Shown: piece by piece, positions 51,928 to 61,697 of the stretch
Layout: every line of letters starts with the position of its first letter
How positions within the stretch are numbered: position 1 is the first letter of the stretch
Assembly: GCF_000468035.1 (NCBI RefSeq)
Contig: NZ_KI260539.1
Coordinates: 309,709-373,708, forward strand
Source: Selenomonas sp. oral taxon 892 str. F0426
Lineage (GTDB): Bacteria; Bacillota; Negativicutes; Selenomonadales; Selenomonadaceae
Direction of reading: 5' to 3'
DNA: 64,000 nucleotides
Made by a program: the position numbers and the translations under genes
Notes under the pieces: generated by a model
What the model was told of the DNA's origin: nothing
Seen by the model: only the letters and a program-made list of their open reading frames with translations
The model's database searches: none

Positions 51928-53898
51928 TTAAAGCTTGAAGCCTCCGACAATGCGCTGCAGATCCTGCGCAAGCTGTGCAAGGGTCTGACTGGAAGCAGCG
52001 ATCTCCTGCATGGAGGCTGCCTGCTGTTCGGAGACAGCAGAGACATTCTCCGCCTCCGTATGGACGGCATTCGAGACCTTCTGGACAGCTTCGACTGAGC
52101 TCATCATATGTTCGCTGCCCGCCTTAATGCCCTCAGTATTCTTCAGGATCGCATCCACCTTCTCAGTGAGCTCGTTTACAACGTCTGCGATGCGGTCAAA
52201 CTGTTCACCTGCCTGATTGACTTGCTTGACGCCCTCACCGACATGTTCCTTCTGCTCCTGCATGACCTTAAACGTGTCCTCAATGCGGTTCGCATTCTCG
52301 GTGATCAGCCCAGTGATCTCCTGTGCGGCAGTTTCGGACTGCTCGGCAAGCTTTCTGACCTCCTCGGCAACGACAGCAAATCCGCGGCCCTGTTCTCCCG
52401 CACGCGCTGCTTCAATAGCGGCATTGAGGGCGAGAAGGTTCGTCTGTCCCGCAATCTCGGTGATCATTTCAACAATCTCAGAGATGCGCTTGGAACTCTC
52501 GTAGAGAGCCGTGACCGCTCCGGAGACATCCTTCGCACTCTGATCTAGGATACTCATGCCCTTTACTGCAACGCTCAGCCCCTGCTGGCCCTCAACCGTT
52601 GCAGTTGAAGCGCGGTGGGTTGCAGCGGAGACATCCGAAATGCCCGCTGTGATCTCGTTGATTGCGTGAGTAATGCCATCCACCGTTTTGAACGACTGAT
52701 CAACCACCTCATTCTGCTCCACCGTACTGCCTGTAATCTTGACGATGGCCTCGGCTGCACTCTGTGCACCTTGTGCCGACTGATCCGCAGATGCGGTGAG
52801 CTCTTCCGATGCGGCAGCAAGCTGCTCGGAGGTCTGCGCCGTCTTCTGAATCAGTTCACGCAGATTTTTGACCATCGTGAGCAGGGAGTTGTGGAGCTGT
52901 CCGATCTCATCGTCGCGATCCATTTGGGGCGGGACGATGGCAAGATTACCCTTTGCCACCTCCTGCGCCGCACCTGCCATATTCTCAAGAGGGCCTGCAA
53001 TCGAGTCGGCAATCTTATAGAGCAGACTGCCAATAAGGGCGAGGGAGACGAGGAGTCCAATGATCATCGTCCATTTGAGGTTATTTACATCAGCAAGCAC
53101 CTCATCCTTCGGGACAAAAAGGACGAGTGACCAGCCCGTTGTGCCGACTGGATGGACTGCGTAGTAATTCTCAACACCTGCATATGTGTTGGTAAAGAAA
53201 ATAGGCGTCTTTGAGAGAAGGCGACGCGCGTCTTCCTCGCCCTGTGCGTGCACATTGTCGTTGAGTCCGAGAGCAGAGTGGTAGATGAAGCGACCATCCT
53301 CATCGAGCAGGAAGGCCGCGCCATGCTCGCGGATCTTGATCTTTGCGACGATATTCTGAATGTCGGAGAAATTGGTCTCGAGCCCCATCACGGCAAGCAG
53401 CTGTCCTTCGTGACGGATGGCGCGGCTCAAGGCAAGCGTCGCCTTGCCGGTGCGTTCGTTCGTGGAGACCTCGTTGAGCTGCACGCCCTCCTTGGATTCT
53501 GCGAGTTTGTACCACGGACGGCTCGTTGCGTCGAACTCATTAAGCGGTACGATACCCTCCTCACTGTAGAGGAAGGGGCGGTTTGTCTCGCGCGGGAAAC
53601 CCATATAGATGGAATCAATGTCCGGACGTGAGGTGAAGTCCTTGGCTGTTTCAAGAAAACGCTCATCCGTCGGTATATTCGTCGACCATACACGGCCGAT
53701 ACCCTCGAGGATCCCCTTCGGTCCCTCGACCATGCGGTCGACCTCCTCGGCGTGGAACTCCGAGAGCGCACGCATCTCGCGTTCCGTTGCCTTCTCAATC
53801 ATGTTGCTCGCTTCCCAGTAGGAGAACACTGCCATCGCGGTAAAAATCACGACGAGTGGAGTTCCGATCCACAGGAGCATTTTCGTCTTTAATTTCAT
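51928..53898 (-). CDS. Methyl-accepting chemotaxis protein
   Basis: A 656-residue receptor. Membrane helix 1 spans ~8-29, an extracytoplasmic dCache-type sensor lies ~35-275 ([28 protein letters not shown]), helix 2 ~280-300 and a HAMP domain ~305-355. The signalling hairpin has its conserved tip at [14 protein letters not shown]. The pattern DSIYMGF...RPWYKLA resembles amino-acid-type dCache receptors, though the ligand is not certain. The ATG at 53898 is preceded by AGAGGTGA; an earlier in-frame Met lacks one. No other chemotaxis genes are in the window. Confidence 0.95.
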   Translation of the reverse strand: MKLKTKMLLWIGTPLVVIFTAMAVFSYWEASNMIEKATEREMRALSEFHAEEVDRMVEGPKGILEGIGRVWSTNIPTDERFLETAKDFTSRPDIDSIYMGFPRETNRPFLYSEEGIVPLNEFDATSRPWYKLAESKEGVQLNEVSTNERTGKATLALSRAIRHEGQLLAVMGLETNFSDIQNIVAKIKIREHGAAFLLDEDGRFIYHSALGLNDNVHAQGEEDARRLLSKTPIFFTNTYAGVENYYAVHPVGTTGWSLVLFVPKDEVLADVNNLKWTMIIGLLVSLALIGSLLYKIADSIAGPLENMAGAAQEVAKGNLAIVPPQMDRDDEIGQLHNSLLTMVKNLRELIQKTAQTSEQLAAASEELTASADQSAQGAQSAAEAIVKITGSTVEQNEVVDQSFKTVDGITHAINEITAGISDVSAATHRASTATVEGQQGLSVAVKGMSILDQSAKDVSGAVTALYESSKRISEIVEMITEIAGQTNLLALNAAIEAARAGEQGRGFAVVAEEVRKLAEQSETAAQEITGLITENANRIEDTFKVMQEQKEHVGEGVKQVNQAGEQFDRIADVVNELTEKVDAILKNTEGIKAGSEHMMSSVEAVQKVSNAVHTEAENVSAVSEQQAASMQEIAASSQTLAQLAQDLQRIVGGFKL

Positions 53899-54003
53899 TC
53901 CGTCACCTCTTTTGATAATACGCACAAACGGCCCTGACAACCTGTATCCAATAACGTGGAAGCAAGGATTGTTTCCCTCGGTATATAATTTAATTCAATA
54001 TAA

Positions 54004-54048
54004 ATAAAAAAACTCCTCCAAACGTCCTAGATTTTTTTGGAGGAGCTG
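54004..54048 (-). terminator. Terminator of the trpD-BASS transcript
   Basis: Minus strand: CTCCTCCAAA and TTTGGAGGAG arms (54036-54045, 54013-54022) followed by TTTTTTT, just after the transporter stop. Confidence 0.88.
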
Positions 54049-54058
54049 CAGGGAACTT

Positions 54059-54997
54059 TTACTCGTTCGGTTTTTTCATACGACTGGACAGATAGTTCGC
54101 GGCAAGCGATCCCGAGATATTATGCCATACACTGAAGAGTGCACCCGGAATTGCCGCTGCCGCACCGAAGTGCAGGAGGGCGAGGGAGGTCGCAAGTCCT
54201 GAGTTCTGCATGCCGACCTCGATGGAGACTGCTTTGACCTTTGCAATATCCATGCGAAGTGCTTTTGCAACGACAAAGCCAAGCGTGTAGCCAAGGAGAT
54301 TATGGCACATGACGACAACCATGATGAGTGCACCTGTCTCGATGATGCGCCCTGCGTTTGCCGAGACGACGCCGCCCACGATGAGGACAATGGCAACGAC
54401 CGAGATGAGCGGGAGCACCTTGACAACTTTTTGTACGGGACGCGCAAAGAAATGGTTGATGAGGATGCCGAGGAAGATCGGCGCGATGACGACCTGTGCG
54501 ATGGAGATCATCATCTTCTCTGCCGGAATGTCAATCCACTGACCTGCCAGCCAGAGTGTGAGGAGCGGGGTCATAAAGGGGGCGAGGATGGTGGAGGCCA
54601 TCGTCATGGAGACGGAGAGCGCGACATCGCCGCGTGCGAGATAGGTCATGACGTTCGATGAGGTGCCGCCGGGACAGGTGCCGACGAGGATGACGCCCGC
54701 TGCGAGCTCAGGCGGGAGGGAGAATGCGTGTGCCAGGCCCCACGCGAGCAGCGGCATGATGCCGAACTGCGCGACCGTTCCGATAAATACATCGCGCGGA
54801 CGCTGCAGGACGAGCTTAAAGTCCTCAAACTGCAGTGTCATACCCATGCCGAACATGACGATGCCGAGCAGAATTGTGATCCAGGGAACCGTCCAAATAA
54901 ACGTCCACGGCTGAAAGAGTGAAATACCCGCGATGAGGATAACGAATAATGCCATGTAGCGGGAGACGAAATTGCTGAGTTGTTCAAGTGTCTGCAT
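54059..54997 (-). CDS. BASS-family (bile acid:sodium symporter-like) transporter
   Basis: A 312-residue membrane protein with nine or ten hydrophobic segments. Family marks are GMGMTLQFEDFKLVLQRP (near 50-67), GTCPGGTSSNVMTYLARGDVALSVSMT (near 106-132) and EVGMQNSGLATSLALLHF. Bacterial BASS members import small organic anions with Na+ (pantothenate, pyruvate-like acids, bile acids in gut species). It starts 20 nt after trpD with AAAGGAG upstream, so both come from one transcript. Confidence 0.92.
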   Translation of the reverse strand: MQTLEQLSNFVSRYMALFVILIAGISLFQPWTFIWTVPWITILLGIVMFGMGMTLQFEDFKLVLQRPRDVFIGTVAQFGIMPLLAWGLAHAFSLPPELAAGVILVGTCPGGTSSNVMTYLARGDVALSVSMTMASTILAPFMTPLLTLWLAGQWIDIPAEKMMISIAQVVIAPIFLGILINHFFARPVQKVVKVLPLISVVAIVLIVGGVVSANAGRIIETGALIMVVVMCHNLLGYTLGFVVAKALRMDIAKVKAVSIEVGMQNSGLATSLALLHFGAAAAIPGALFSVWHNISGSLAANYLSSRMKKPNE

Positions 54998-55017
54998 AGA
55001 TGCAAACTCCTTTCGAT

Positions 55018-56034
55018 TTAAAGAGAGATCTTGATGAAATCCTCAAGTTTCTTGAGTGCCGTACCATCCGCAATGCTCTGACGTGCTGCCGCAATGCCGT
55101 CCGCGATGGAGGATGCCGCGCCGCCGATGTAGATTGCAGCTCCAGCGTTCATCAGGCAGATGTCGGCACGTGCGTCTGTGATTTCGCCTGCGAGAATGCC
55201 GCGTGTAACGGCTGCGTTCTCCTCGGGAGTGCCCCCGCGGATCGCGTCTTTGGATGCAGGTACCATGCCGAAGTCCTCGGGGCAGATCTCGTAGGCGCTC
55301 TCCGTGCCGTTTGCAATTTCGCGTACGAGGGTCGGTGCACCGATGGAGATCTCGTCCATGCCGTCCGTGCCGTGGACGATGAGCGCACGCTTGATTCCGA
55401 GATCCGGCAGTACCTTTGCGAGCGGGCGGAGCAAATGCTCGCCGTAGACACCCAGGAGCATATAGGCAGGGCGTGAGGGGTTCGTGAGCGGTCCCAGGAT
55501 ATTGAATACCGTACGAATGCCGAGTTCGCGGCGAATTGCGCCGACGTGCTTCATCGACTGATGATAGCGCTGAGCAAAGAGAAAGGCCATGCCGACAGCG
55601 CTGAGCTCCTCGCGTACCTTTGCGGGCGGCTGATCGATGTTCACACCGAGCGCCTCGAGACAGTCTGCTGTGCCGCTCTTCGAGGATGCCGCGCGGTTGC
55701 CGTGCTTGCAGACCTTGAGTCCTGCCGCCGCCGCAAGGAACGAGGCAGTGGTTGAGACGTTGATGCTGCCCGAGTGGTCGCCGCCCGTACCGACGATGTC
55801 GATGACCTCCATGTCATGCTCGACGAGTTCTGCGTGCGCACGCATGGCGGCAGCAGATCCGGAGATCTCTGCGATGGTCTCCATGCCGCTGCTCTTCGTG
55901 GAGAGCGCGGCAAGATAGGCGGCGTTCTCGACCGCAGAGGTCTCGCCTGACATGATTTCATTCATGACGGCATATGCCTCATCGTAGCCAAGATCCTGCT
56001 TGTCTACGATCTTTTTGATCGCTTCTTTGATCAT
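55018..56034 (-). CDS. trpD: Anthranilate phosphoribosyltransferase, solitary
   Basis: A 338-residue enzyme of normal length joining anthranilate and PRPP in tryptophan synthesis. Motifs are [21 protein letters not shown] (near 78-98), [21 protein letters not shown] (near 107-127) and GPLTNPSRP. All are intact. A longer frame starts 66 nt earlier; AAGGGGG before the ATG at 56034 favours the shorter. No other trp gene is near; its partner on the transcript is a BASS transporter. Either a stranded trp gene or a related phosphoribosyl transfer is possible. Confidence 0.9.
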   Translation of the reverse strand: MIKEAIKKIVDKQDLGYDEAYAVMNEIMSGETSAVENAAYLAALSTKSSGMETIAEISGSAAAMRAHAELVEHDMEVIDIVGTGGDHSGSINVSTTASFLAAAAGLKVCKHGNRAASSKSGTADCLEALGVNIDQPPAKVREELSAVGMAFLFAQRYHQSMKHVGAIRRELGIRTVFNILGPLTNPSRPAYMLLGVYGEHLLRPLAKVLPDLGIKRALIVHGTDGMDEISIGAPTLVREIANGTESAYEICPEDFGMVPASKDAIRGGTPEENAAVTRGILAGEITDARADICLMNAGAAIYIGGAASSIADGIAAARQSIADGTALKKLEDFIKISL

Positions 56035-56071
56035 TCCATTTCCCCCTTGAAAAAGAAAAAGACAGGGCAGT

Positions 56072-56100
56072 ATTATAGCATACATATTGTAATATGACAA
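56072..56100 (-). promoter_or_regulatory. Promoter for trpD-BASS
   Basis: Minus strand: -35 TTGTCA (56095-56100), 17-bp spacer, -10 TATAAT (56072-56077). Back to back with the promoter of the methionine genes, 8 bp away. Confidence 0.75.
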
Positions 56101-56108
56101 AAGTGTAT

Positions 56109-56137
56109 TTGTGAGGACTGCTCGAATGTGATATAAT
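56109..56137 (+). promoter_or_regulatory. Promoter for the methionine gene cluster
   Basis: -35 TTGTGA (56109-56114), 17-bp spacer, -10 TATAAT (56132-56137). No cobalamin or SAM riboswitch is seen in the 45-nt leader. Confidence 0.7.
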
Positions 56138-56183
56138 CTCTTATCCTGTGTATTAGTACTTTGACAATGAAATAGGAGAGGCT

Positions 56184-56867
56184 ATGTTTGAACCGCGTTT
56201 TACGACGCTGAATATGAACGAAATCTTGAAGTACCTTGGATTCCGCGGACAGGAACTGACGGAGGAGATTGCGGCGCAGATCAAGCGCTGTACGGACGAG
56301 GTGCTCGCCGCAGCGACACCGCGCCTCACGTATCGGCAGGCACCTCTTGTGGACGGTGCCGTGCTCGGTGTTACATTTGCGGGCAAGGATATCCCGCAGA
56401 TGCTCGCACCATGTGAGGAGGCTGTGCTCTTCGGAGCAACGCTCGGCCCTGGTGTCGAGCGGCTGATGATGCGCTATGAGGTGACGAATGCCGCTGACTC
56501 CGTGATCATGGACGCATGTGCGAGTACGGCGATCGAGAATATATGCAACAACTTCGAGAGCGATATGCGCACCGCCGTCGAGGCGGAGGGGCGCTATCTG
56601 ACAGATCGGTTCAGCCCCGGCTACGGCGACCTACCGATCACGGAGCAGCCGAAATTCTTTGCGCTGCTCGACATGACGCGGCGTGTTGGTGTCTCGCTGA
56701 CGCCGACAACGATCATGGTGCCGCGCAAGTCCGTGACGGCGATCATGGGGATTGCGCGCACGCCGCAGCCGCATCGGCCGCCGGACTGCGAGCACTGCCT
56801 CATGTTCCGCAACTGTCCGTTCCGCAAGGCGGGACGCAGGTGCAGGGAAGGGGCAAAAACACAATAA
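56184..56867 (+). CDS. Methionine synthase reactivation-domain protein (stand-alone)
   Basis: A 227-residue protein corresponding to the fourth, SAM-binding domain of MetH. The motif DRFSPGYGDLPI (near 140-151) matches the SAM-binding RxxPGY signature, and VLFGATLGPGVERLMMRYE and CEHCLMFRNCPF follow the stand-alone family. It would re-methylate oxidised cob(II)alamin of the MetH encoded just downstream, which lacks this domain. Confidence 0.9.
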   Translation: MFEPRFTTLNMNEILKYLGFRGQELTEEIAAQIKRCTDEVLAAATPRLTYRQAPLVDGAVLGVTFAGKDIPQMLAPCEEAVLFGATLGPGVERLMMRYEVTNAADSVIMDACASTAIENICNNFESDMRTAVEAEGRYLTDRFSPGYGDLPITEQPKFFALLDMTRRVGVSLTPTTIMVPRKSVTAIMGIARTPQPHRPPDCEHCLMFRNCPFRKAGRRCREGAKTQ

Positions 56868-56895
56868 CGGTATGAAAAAATATGGGAGATATGGA

Positions 56896-59304
56896 ATGAA
56901 CGATATCATTATACTGGACGGGGGCATGGGAACGGAGCTGCAGGCTCGCGGGCTTGCGCCGGGGGAGCGCCCCGAACTCTTCGGCATGGAGCATCCCGAT
57001 GTGATCGAGGAGGTTCATCGCAACTACATCGCCGCGGGCAGCCGCGTCATCTACAGCAATACCTTTGGTGCAAACGGACACAAGCTTGTCGGCACGGGAA
57101 AGACGGTAGCAGAGGTGATCGCTGCGAACGTCGCGACTGCACGCCGTGCTGCGGAGAACTCCGGCGTCACGGGCGTGCGCGTTGCACTCGACATCGGCCC
57201 CATCGGGGAATTGGTCGAGCCGCTCGGCACGCTATCGTTTGAGGATGCATATGAGCTTTTCCGCGAGATGGTGACTGCGGGCGAGGAGGCGGGTGCCGAC
57301 CTTGTGATCTTTGAGACGCTGACCGACCTCTACGAGGCCAAAGCGGCGGTGCTGGCGGCAAAGGAGCATACGAAGCTGCCAATCTGGGTGACGATGACGT
57401 TCGAGCAGAACGGGCGCACCTTCCTCGGTGCTGCCGTCCCGTCCGTTGCGGTCACGCTCGACGCGCTCGGTGTTTCGGCGCTCGGCGTCAACTGTTCGCT
57501 CGGTCCCGTGGAGCTTGTCCCGATTGTAGATGAGCTTATGGAGTGGACGGATCTGCCGATCATTGTAAAGCCGAACGCGGGACTTCCTGACCCGCGCACG
57601 GGCGCGTACGAAATGACAGCGGAGGACTTCGGACGCGAGATGACAGCGTTTGCACAGCGCGGTGCAGTTATCATGGGCGGCTGCTGCGGCACGACGCCCG
57701 ACTTTATCCGTGCGCTTTCGGCCGCTGTCGCGGGCGGCGCGTCGGAGCGCCCTGCGCGGAAGAAGCGCAAGGGGGTCGCCTCCCCGGGGCGCGTTGCGGA
57801 GTACGGTAAGCTCAACGTCATCGGCGAGCGCATCAACCCGACGGGCAAGAAGCGCCTCCAACAGGCGCTCCTTGAGGAGGACTACGGCTACATCAAGAAA
57901 CTTGCCATCTCGCAGCAGGAGGCGGGGGCGCAGGTGCTTGACATCAACGTCGGCGCACAGGGCGTGGACGAAGAAAAGATCATTCCGTACGTTGTCAAGG
58001 CGGTACAGAGTGTCGTTGACTTGCCGCTCCAGATTGACTCGGCGAATCCAAAGGTGATCGAGGCGGCGCTGCGCGTGACAAACGGGCGCGTCATCATCAA
58101 CTCGGTCAGCGGCGAGCGCGAGCGCATGGACGCCATCTTCCCGCTTGCGAAACACTACGGCGCGGCAGTGCTCGGTCTCGCAATGGATGAGCGCGGACTC
58201 CCAGAGACGGCGGCACAGCGCGTTGCCATCGCTGAGCACATTGTCGCGGAGGCAGAAAAGTACGGCCTTGACCGCGAGGACATCATCATCGACTGTTTGA
58301 CACTCACCGTCTCGGCACAGCAGGAGCAGGCGATGGAGACCCTGCGCGCAGTGCGCGAGGTTCATGAGCGCCTCGGACTCCACTGTGCGCTCGGCGTCAG
58401 CAACATCTCGTTCGGACTGCCCGCGCGCGGACACATGACGGAGAACTTTCTCATTCAGGCGATGCACGTCGGACTTGATTTCCCGATCATCAATCCGAAC
58501 ACGAAGGGCGTCATGGATGCCGTTGTATCCTTCCGCGCGGTGTCGGGGGAGGATGTGGACTGCGCCGCATATATCGAGCGGTTTGCTCCCGAGCAGGCAG
58601 AGATGCGCCGCCGCAAGGAACTCGGCATTACGGGCGATGAGGCGGCGGGAGCGGTACAGACTGCCGCAGCGGACAGTGCGGGCGAGGTCGATCCTCTGAT
58701 GGACGCGATCATTCGCGGACTCAGTGACGATGCGGAGCGCATTACGCGCAAACTCCTCACGGAGATGGCGCCGATGGAGATCATACAGGAGAAGGTCATC
58801 CCCGCGCTTGACATCGTGGGCGACCGCTACGAGAAGGAGATCATCTTCCTGCCGCAGCTCATCAATGCGGCGAATGCGGCAACGGCGGGGCTTGAACTCA
58901 TTAAAGTACGCCTCGCCGAGGAAGGGCAGGGCGTATCAAAGGGCAAGATCATCCTCGCCACGGTAGAGGGGGACATCCACGACATCGGCAAGAACATTGT
59001 AAAGGTCGTCCTCGAGAACTACGGCTACCAGATTATCGACCTCGGGCGCGACGTACCCATTACGCGCGTCGTAGAGGTCGCCATCGAAAAGCAGGTCGGG
59101 CTGATCGGGCTTTCGGCGCTCATGACGACGACGGTCACGGCGATGAAAAAGACCATTGAGGCACTGCACGAGGCAGGGCATTCCTGTGAGACCGTCGTCG
59201 GCGGCGCTGTGCTGACCGAGGACTATGCGAAGGAGATCGGCGCGGACTACTACGCGGGAGATGCGCGCAGCATTGTCGAGATCGCACGCCGCGTATTGGG
59301 ATAG
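56896..59304 (+). CDS. metH: Cobalamin-dependent methionine synthase lacking reactivation domain
   Basis: An 802-residue enzyme. Domain order: homocysteine-binding barrel (~1-290, zinc Cys in GVNCS and GGCCGTTPDF), methyl-THF-binding pterin domain (~310-570, INVIGERINPTGKKRL), cobalamin cap and Rossmann domain (~600-802) with DIHDIGKNI, whose His ligates cobalt. It transfers the methyl group of 5-methyl-THF to homocysteine. E. coli MetH is ~1230 residues because it also carries the reactivation domain, here a separate gene upstream. The ATG at 56896 follows GGGAG; longer in-frame starts lie inside the preceding gene. Confidence 0.95.
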   Translation: MNDIIILDGGMGTELQARGLAPGERPELFGMEHPDVIEEVHRNYIAAGSRVIYSNTFGANGHKLVGTGKTVAEVIAANVATARRAAENSGVTGVRVALDIGPIGELVEPLGTLSFEDAYELFREMVTAGEEAGADLVIFETLTDLYEAKAAVLAAKEHTKLPIWVTMTFEQNGRTFLGAAVPSVAVTLDALGVSALGVNCSLGPVELVPIVDELMEWTDLPIIVKPNAGLPDPRTGAYEMTAEDFGREMTAFAQRGAVIMGGCCGTTPDFIRALSAAVAGGASERPARKKRKGVASPGRVAEYGKLNVIGERINPTGKKRLQQALLEEDYGYIKKLAISQQEAGAQVLDINVGAQGVDEEKIIPYVVKAVQSVVDLPLQIDSANPKVIEAALRVTNGRVIINSVSGERERMDAIFPLAKHYGAAVLGLAMDERGLPETAAQRVAIAEHIVAEAEKYGLDREDIIIDCLTLTVSAQQEQAMETLRAVREVHERLGLHCALGVSNISFGLPARGHMTENFLIQAMHVGLDFPIINPNTKGVMDAVVSFRAVSGEDVDCAAYIERFAPEQAEMRRRKELGITGDEAAGAVQTAAADSAGEVDPLMDAIIRGLSDDAERITRKLLTEMAPMEIIQEKVIPALDIVGDRYEKEIIFLPQLINAANAATAGLELIKVRLAEEGQGVSKGKIILATVEGDIHDIGKNIVKVVLENYGYQIIDLGRDVPITRVVEVAIEKQVGLIGLSALMTTTVTAMKKTIEALHEAGHSCETVVGGAVLTEDYAKEIGADYYAGDARSIVEIARRVLG

Positions 59305-59325
59305 TAAAAAACAGCAAGGAGGCTT

Positions 59326-61125
59326 ATGGATATGGAGCAGGAGCGCGTGAATATACGGGAACATATAAAGAAAGAGCCGCTCATCTTTGACGGCGGCATG
59401 GGTACCTATTACGCCCAAAAGACGCATACGCGCGGCAAGGGCGTGGAGCTCGCAAACATCGAGACTCCGATCGTGGTCGAGGAGATCCATACAGAGTATC
59501 TGCGTGCGGGTGCGCAGGCGATCAAGACCAACACCTTTGCGGCGAACCGCATTGTCTATCAGGGGGATACGGCGCTCGTCGAGCGCATCCTGCACACGGG
59601 CTTCGAGATCGCCGCGCGTGCGGCAGAGCCGTTCGGCGCGTATATCTTTGCCGACATCGGCCCCGTCACGGGACTGCCGCCTGCTGACATCATCGAGGAG
59701 TATTACTTCCTGGCCGACTCCTTCCTTGCGGCGGGCGCGCGTCACTTCCTCTTTGAGACAAACTCTTCCGCAGAGGGGCTGGTCGAGACAGCGGCACACA
59801 TCAAGCAGGTCTGTCCTGATGCATTCGTCCTGACATCCTTCTCTGCCTTCCCCGGCGGCTATACGCGCGACGGTTTCTTCGTTGAGGAACTTGTTCGTGT
59901 GGCTGTGGAGAGTGGCTACATTGACGCTGTTGGCTTCAACTGTGTCAGCGGCGTCCAGTCGATGAAGGAACTCGTGCATCTCCTCGGCACATGCTCCTTG
60001 CCGCTCTCTCTCATGCCCAATGCAGGCCATCCGATCGTCGTTGATGGGCGTACCTTTTATGAGAGCGCACCGGATTATTTTGGCAAGGGGCTTGCCGCCA
60101 TCGTAGGTGACGGTGTATCCATCGTCGGCGGCTGCTGCGGTACGACGCCGGATCACATCCGCGCTCTTTGCGGCGCATTGAGAGACGAAGGAAGTGTCAC
60201 GGCAGAAGCGGAAGAACGGGCGGTGCGTACTGCACTTGCACCGTCGCGCAGCCCGTTCTTTGATGCACTGAGAGCAGGGGAAATCCCCATCGCTGTCGAG
60301 CTTGATCCACCTGAGACCGGTAATGCAGATAAATTCATGGCGGGGGCGCTGGAACTTCAGGCAGCGGGTATTCATGCCATCACAATTGCAGACAACCCTA
60401 TTGCGCGTGCCCGCATGGATGCGGCAATGCTTGCGGGGCGTGTTTACCGCAGCCTCGGACTCGAACCGATTCCGCATATGACCTGCCGTGACCGCAATCT
60501 CAACGCAATCAAGTCCATCCTCCTCGGCCTGAGCGCCGAGGGCATTCACAACATGATCGCAATTACGGGGGATCCGATTCCAACCGCAGAGCGCGATGAA
60601 GTGAAGAGTGTCTATCAGTTCAACTCACGCAAACTGTCCGCATTCATTACGAACCTCGGAGAGCGCGGCGATGTCGTGCCATTCCATATCTTCGGGGCAC
60701 TCAACGTCAATTCCCAACATTTTCCTTCACAGCTTGGGCTTGCAAAAAAGAAGATGGAGGCAGGGATGACGGGATTCTTCACACAGCCCGTCCTCAGTGC
60801 ACGGGCAAAGGAGAATCTGCGTACGGCACGCGATACCTTGCCGGGGGCGCTTATCATAGGCGGCATCATGCCCGTTGTCAGTGAGCGCAACGCGCGTTTT
60901 ATGGAGAGTGAGATCTCGGGGATTCATGTCGAGGAGCGCATCATCAATGCCTATCACGGACTCGATCGTGAGGCGGCAGAGGAACTTGCCGTGCAGCTTT
61001 CACTTGAGATTGCAAAAGATATTGCGCCATACATTGACGGCTACTATATCATCACGCCGTTTTCGCGGACATCACTCGTCGCGCGCATCGTAAAAGAGCT
61101 GACTGCAAGGAGACTGGCACAATGA
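59326..61125 (+). CDS. Bifunctional homocysteine S-methyltransferase/methylene-THF reductase (YitJ type)
   Basis: A 599-residue fusion. Residues ~1-290 are a homocysteine methyltransferase barrel (FDGGMGTYYAQKTH; FNCVSG; zinc pair GGCCGTTPDHI). Residues ~320-599 are a MetF-type reductase (IPIAVELDPPETGNADKFMAGA; EPIPHMTCRDRN), which makes 5-methyl-THF. Placed right after metH, it would supply that enzyme's methyl donor. The same arrangement is known as YitJ in Bacillus. It overlaps the nitroreductase gene as ATGA. Confidence 0.93.
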   Translation: MDMEQERVNIREHIKKEPLIFDGGMGTYYAQKTHTRGKGVELANIETPIVVEEIHTEYLRAGAQAIKTNTFAANRIVYQGDTALVERILHTGFEIAARAAEPFGAYIFADIGPVTGLPPADIIEEYYFLADSFLAAGARHFLFETNSSAEGLVETAAHIKQVCPDAFVLTSFSAFPGGYTRDGFFVEELVRVAVESGYIDAVGFNCVSGVQSMKELVHLLGTCSLPLSLMPNAGHPIVVDGRTFYESAPDYFGKGLAAIVGDGVSIVGGCCGTTPDHIRALCGALRDEGSVTAEAEERAVRTALAPSRSPFFDALRAGEIPIAVELDPPETGNADKFMAGALELQAAGIHAITIADNPIARARMDAAMLAGRVYRSLGLEPIPHMTCRDRNLNAIKSILLGLSAEGIHNMIAITGDPIPTAERDEVKSVYQFNSRKLSAFITNLGERGDVVPFHIFGALNVNSQHFPSQLGLAKKKMEAGMTGFFTQPVLSARAKENLRTARDTLPGALIIGGIMPVVSERNARFMESEISGIHVEERIINAYHGLDREAAEELAVQLSLEIAKDIAPYIDGYYIITPFSRTSLVARIVKELTARRLAQ

Positions 61126-61649
61126 ATACCACCATTAAAGACATAATTGAACGCCGCAGCATCCGAAAATTCAAGCCGGATGAGGTGCCTCAGGCACTCA
61201 TCGACGAGGTGATCGAGGCGGGGCTTTATGCCGCAAACGGCAAGGGGAAACAGGCCCCGATCATCATTGCTGTGACGAATCCTGACCTCAGAATGCAGAT
61301 CATGCGTGACAACTGCCGTATCGGCGGCTGGAAGGAGGGCTTTGACCCGTTCTATGGCGCTCCTGTCATCCTCATCGTACTCGCGCCGAAGGACTGGCCA
61401 AACGGCGTCTACGACGGCAGCCTGGTCATGGGAAATCTCATGCTTGCAGGGCACGCACTTGGACTTGGTACGATCTGGATCAACCGCGCGAAGGAGGAGT
61501 TCGAGGAACCTGCCTATCAGGCGCTGCTGAAAAAACTCGGCATCGAAGGCGAATACATCGGCATCGGGCACTGCGCCCTTGGCTATCCGGACGGCAACCC
61601 GCCGAAGGCGTCGGCACGCCGCCCGAATCGCGTGTATTACGTTTCGTAA
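61122..61649 (+). CDS. Nitroreductase-family flavoprotein
   Basis: A 175-residue FMN enzyme of the nitroreductase superfamily. The FMN-phosphate motif RRSIRKFKPDEVPQALIDEVIEAGLYAANGKGKQ is at ~9-43, and the C-terminal FMN-binding GIGHCALGYPDG near 147-158. Substrate unknown. Start overlaps the YitJ-type gene (ATGA), so it is translated with the methionine genes; its stop lies in the terminator palindrome. Confidence 0.9.
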   Translation: MNTTIKDIIERRSIRKFKPDEVPQALIDEVIEAGLYAANGKGKQAPIIIAVTNPDLRMQIMRDNCRIGGWKEGFDPFYGAPVILIVLAPKDWPNGVYDGSLVMGNLMLAGHALGLGTIWINRAKEEFEEPAYQALLKKLGIEGEYIGIGHCALGYPDGNPPKASARRPNRVYYVS

Positions 61650-61697
61650 AAAGGGATGTTGCACGAAGTTTTCTAGCTTCGTGCAACATCCCTTTTT
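61648..61697. terminator. Bidirectional terminator touching both stop codons
   Basis: A perfect 21-bp inverted repeat (61648-61668 and 61677-61697, 8-nt loop) with A5/T5 ends. The nitroreductase TAA (61647-61649) and the convergent gene's TGA (61697-61699) sit at its two edges. Confidence 0.92.

Noticed and set aside
58936..60549. 537-codon minus-strand open frame
   Set aside because: Antisense to metH and the YitJ-type gene; no ribosome binding site and no recognisable domain.
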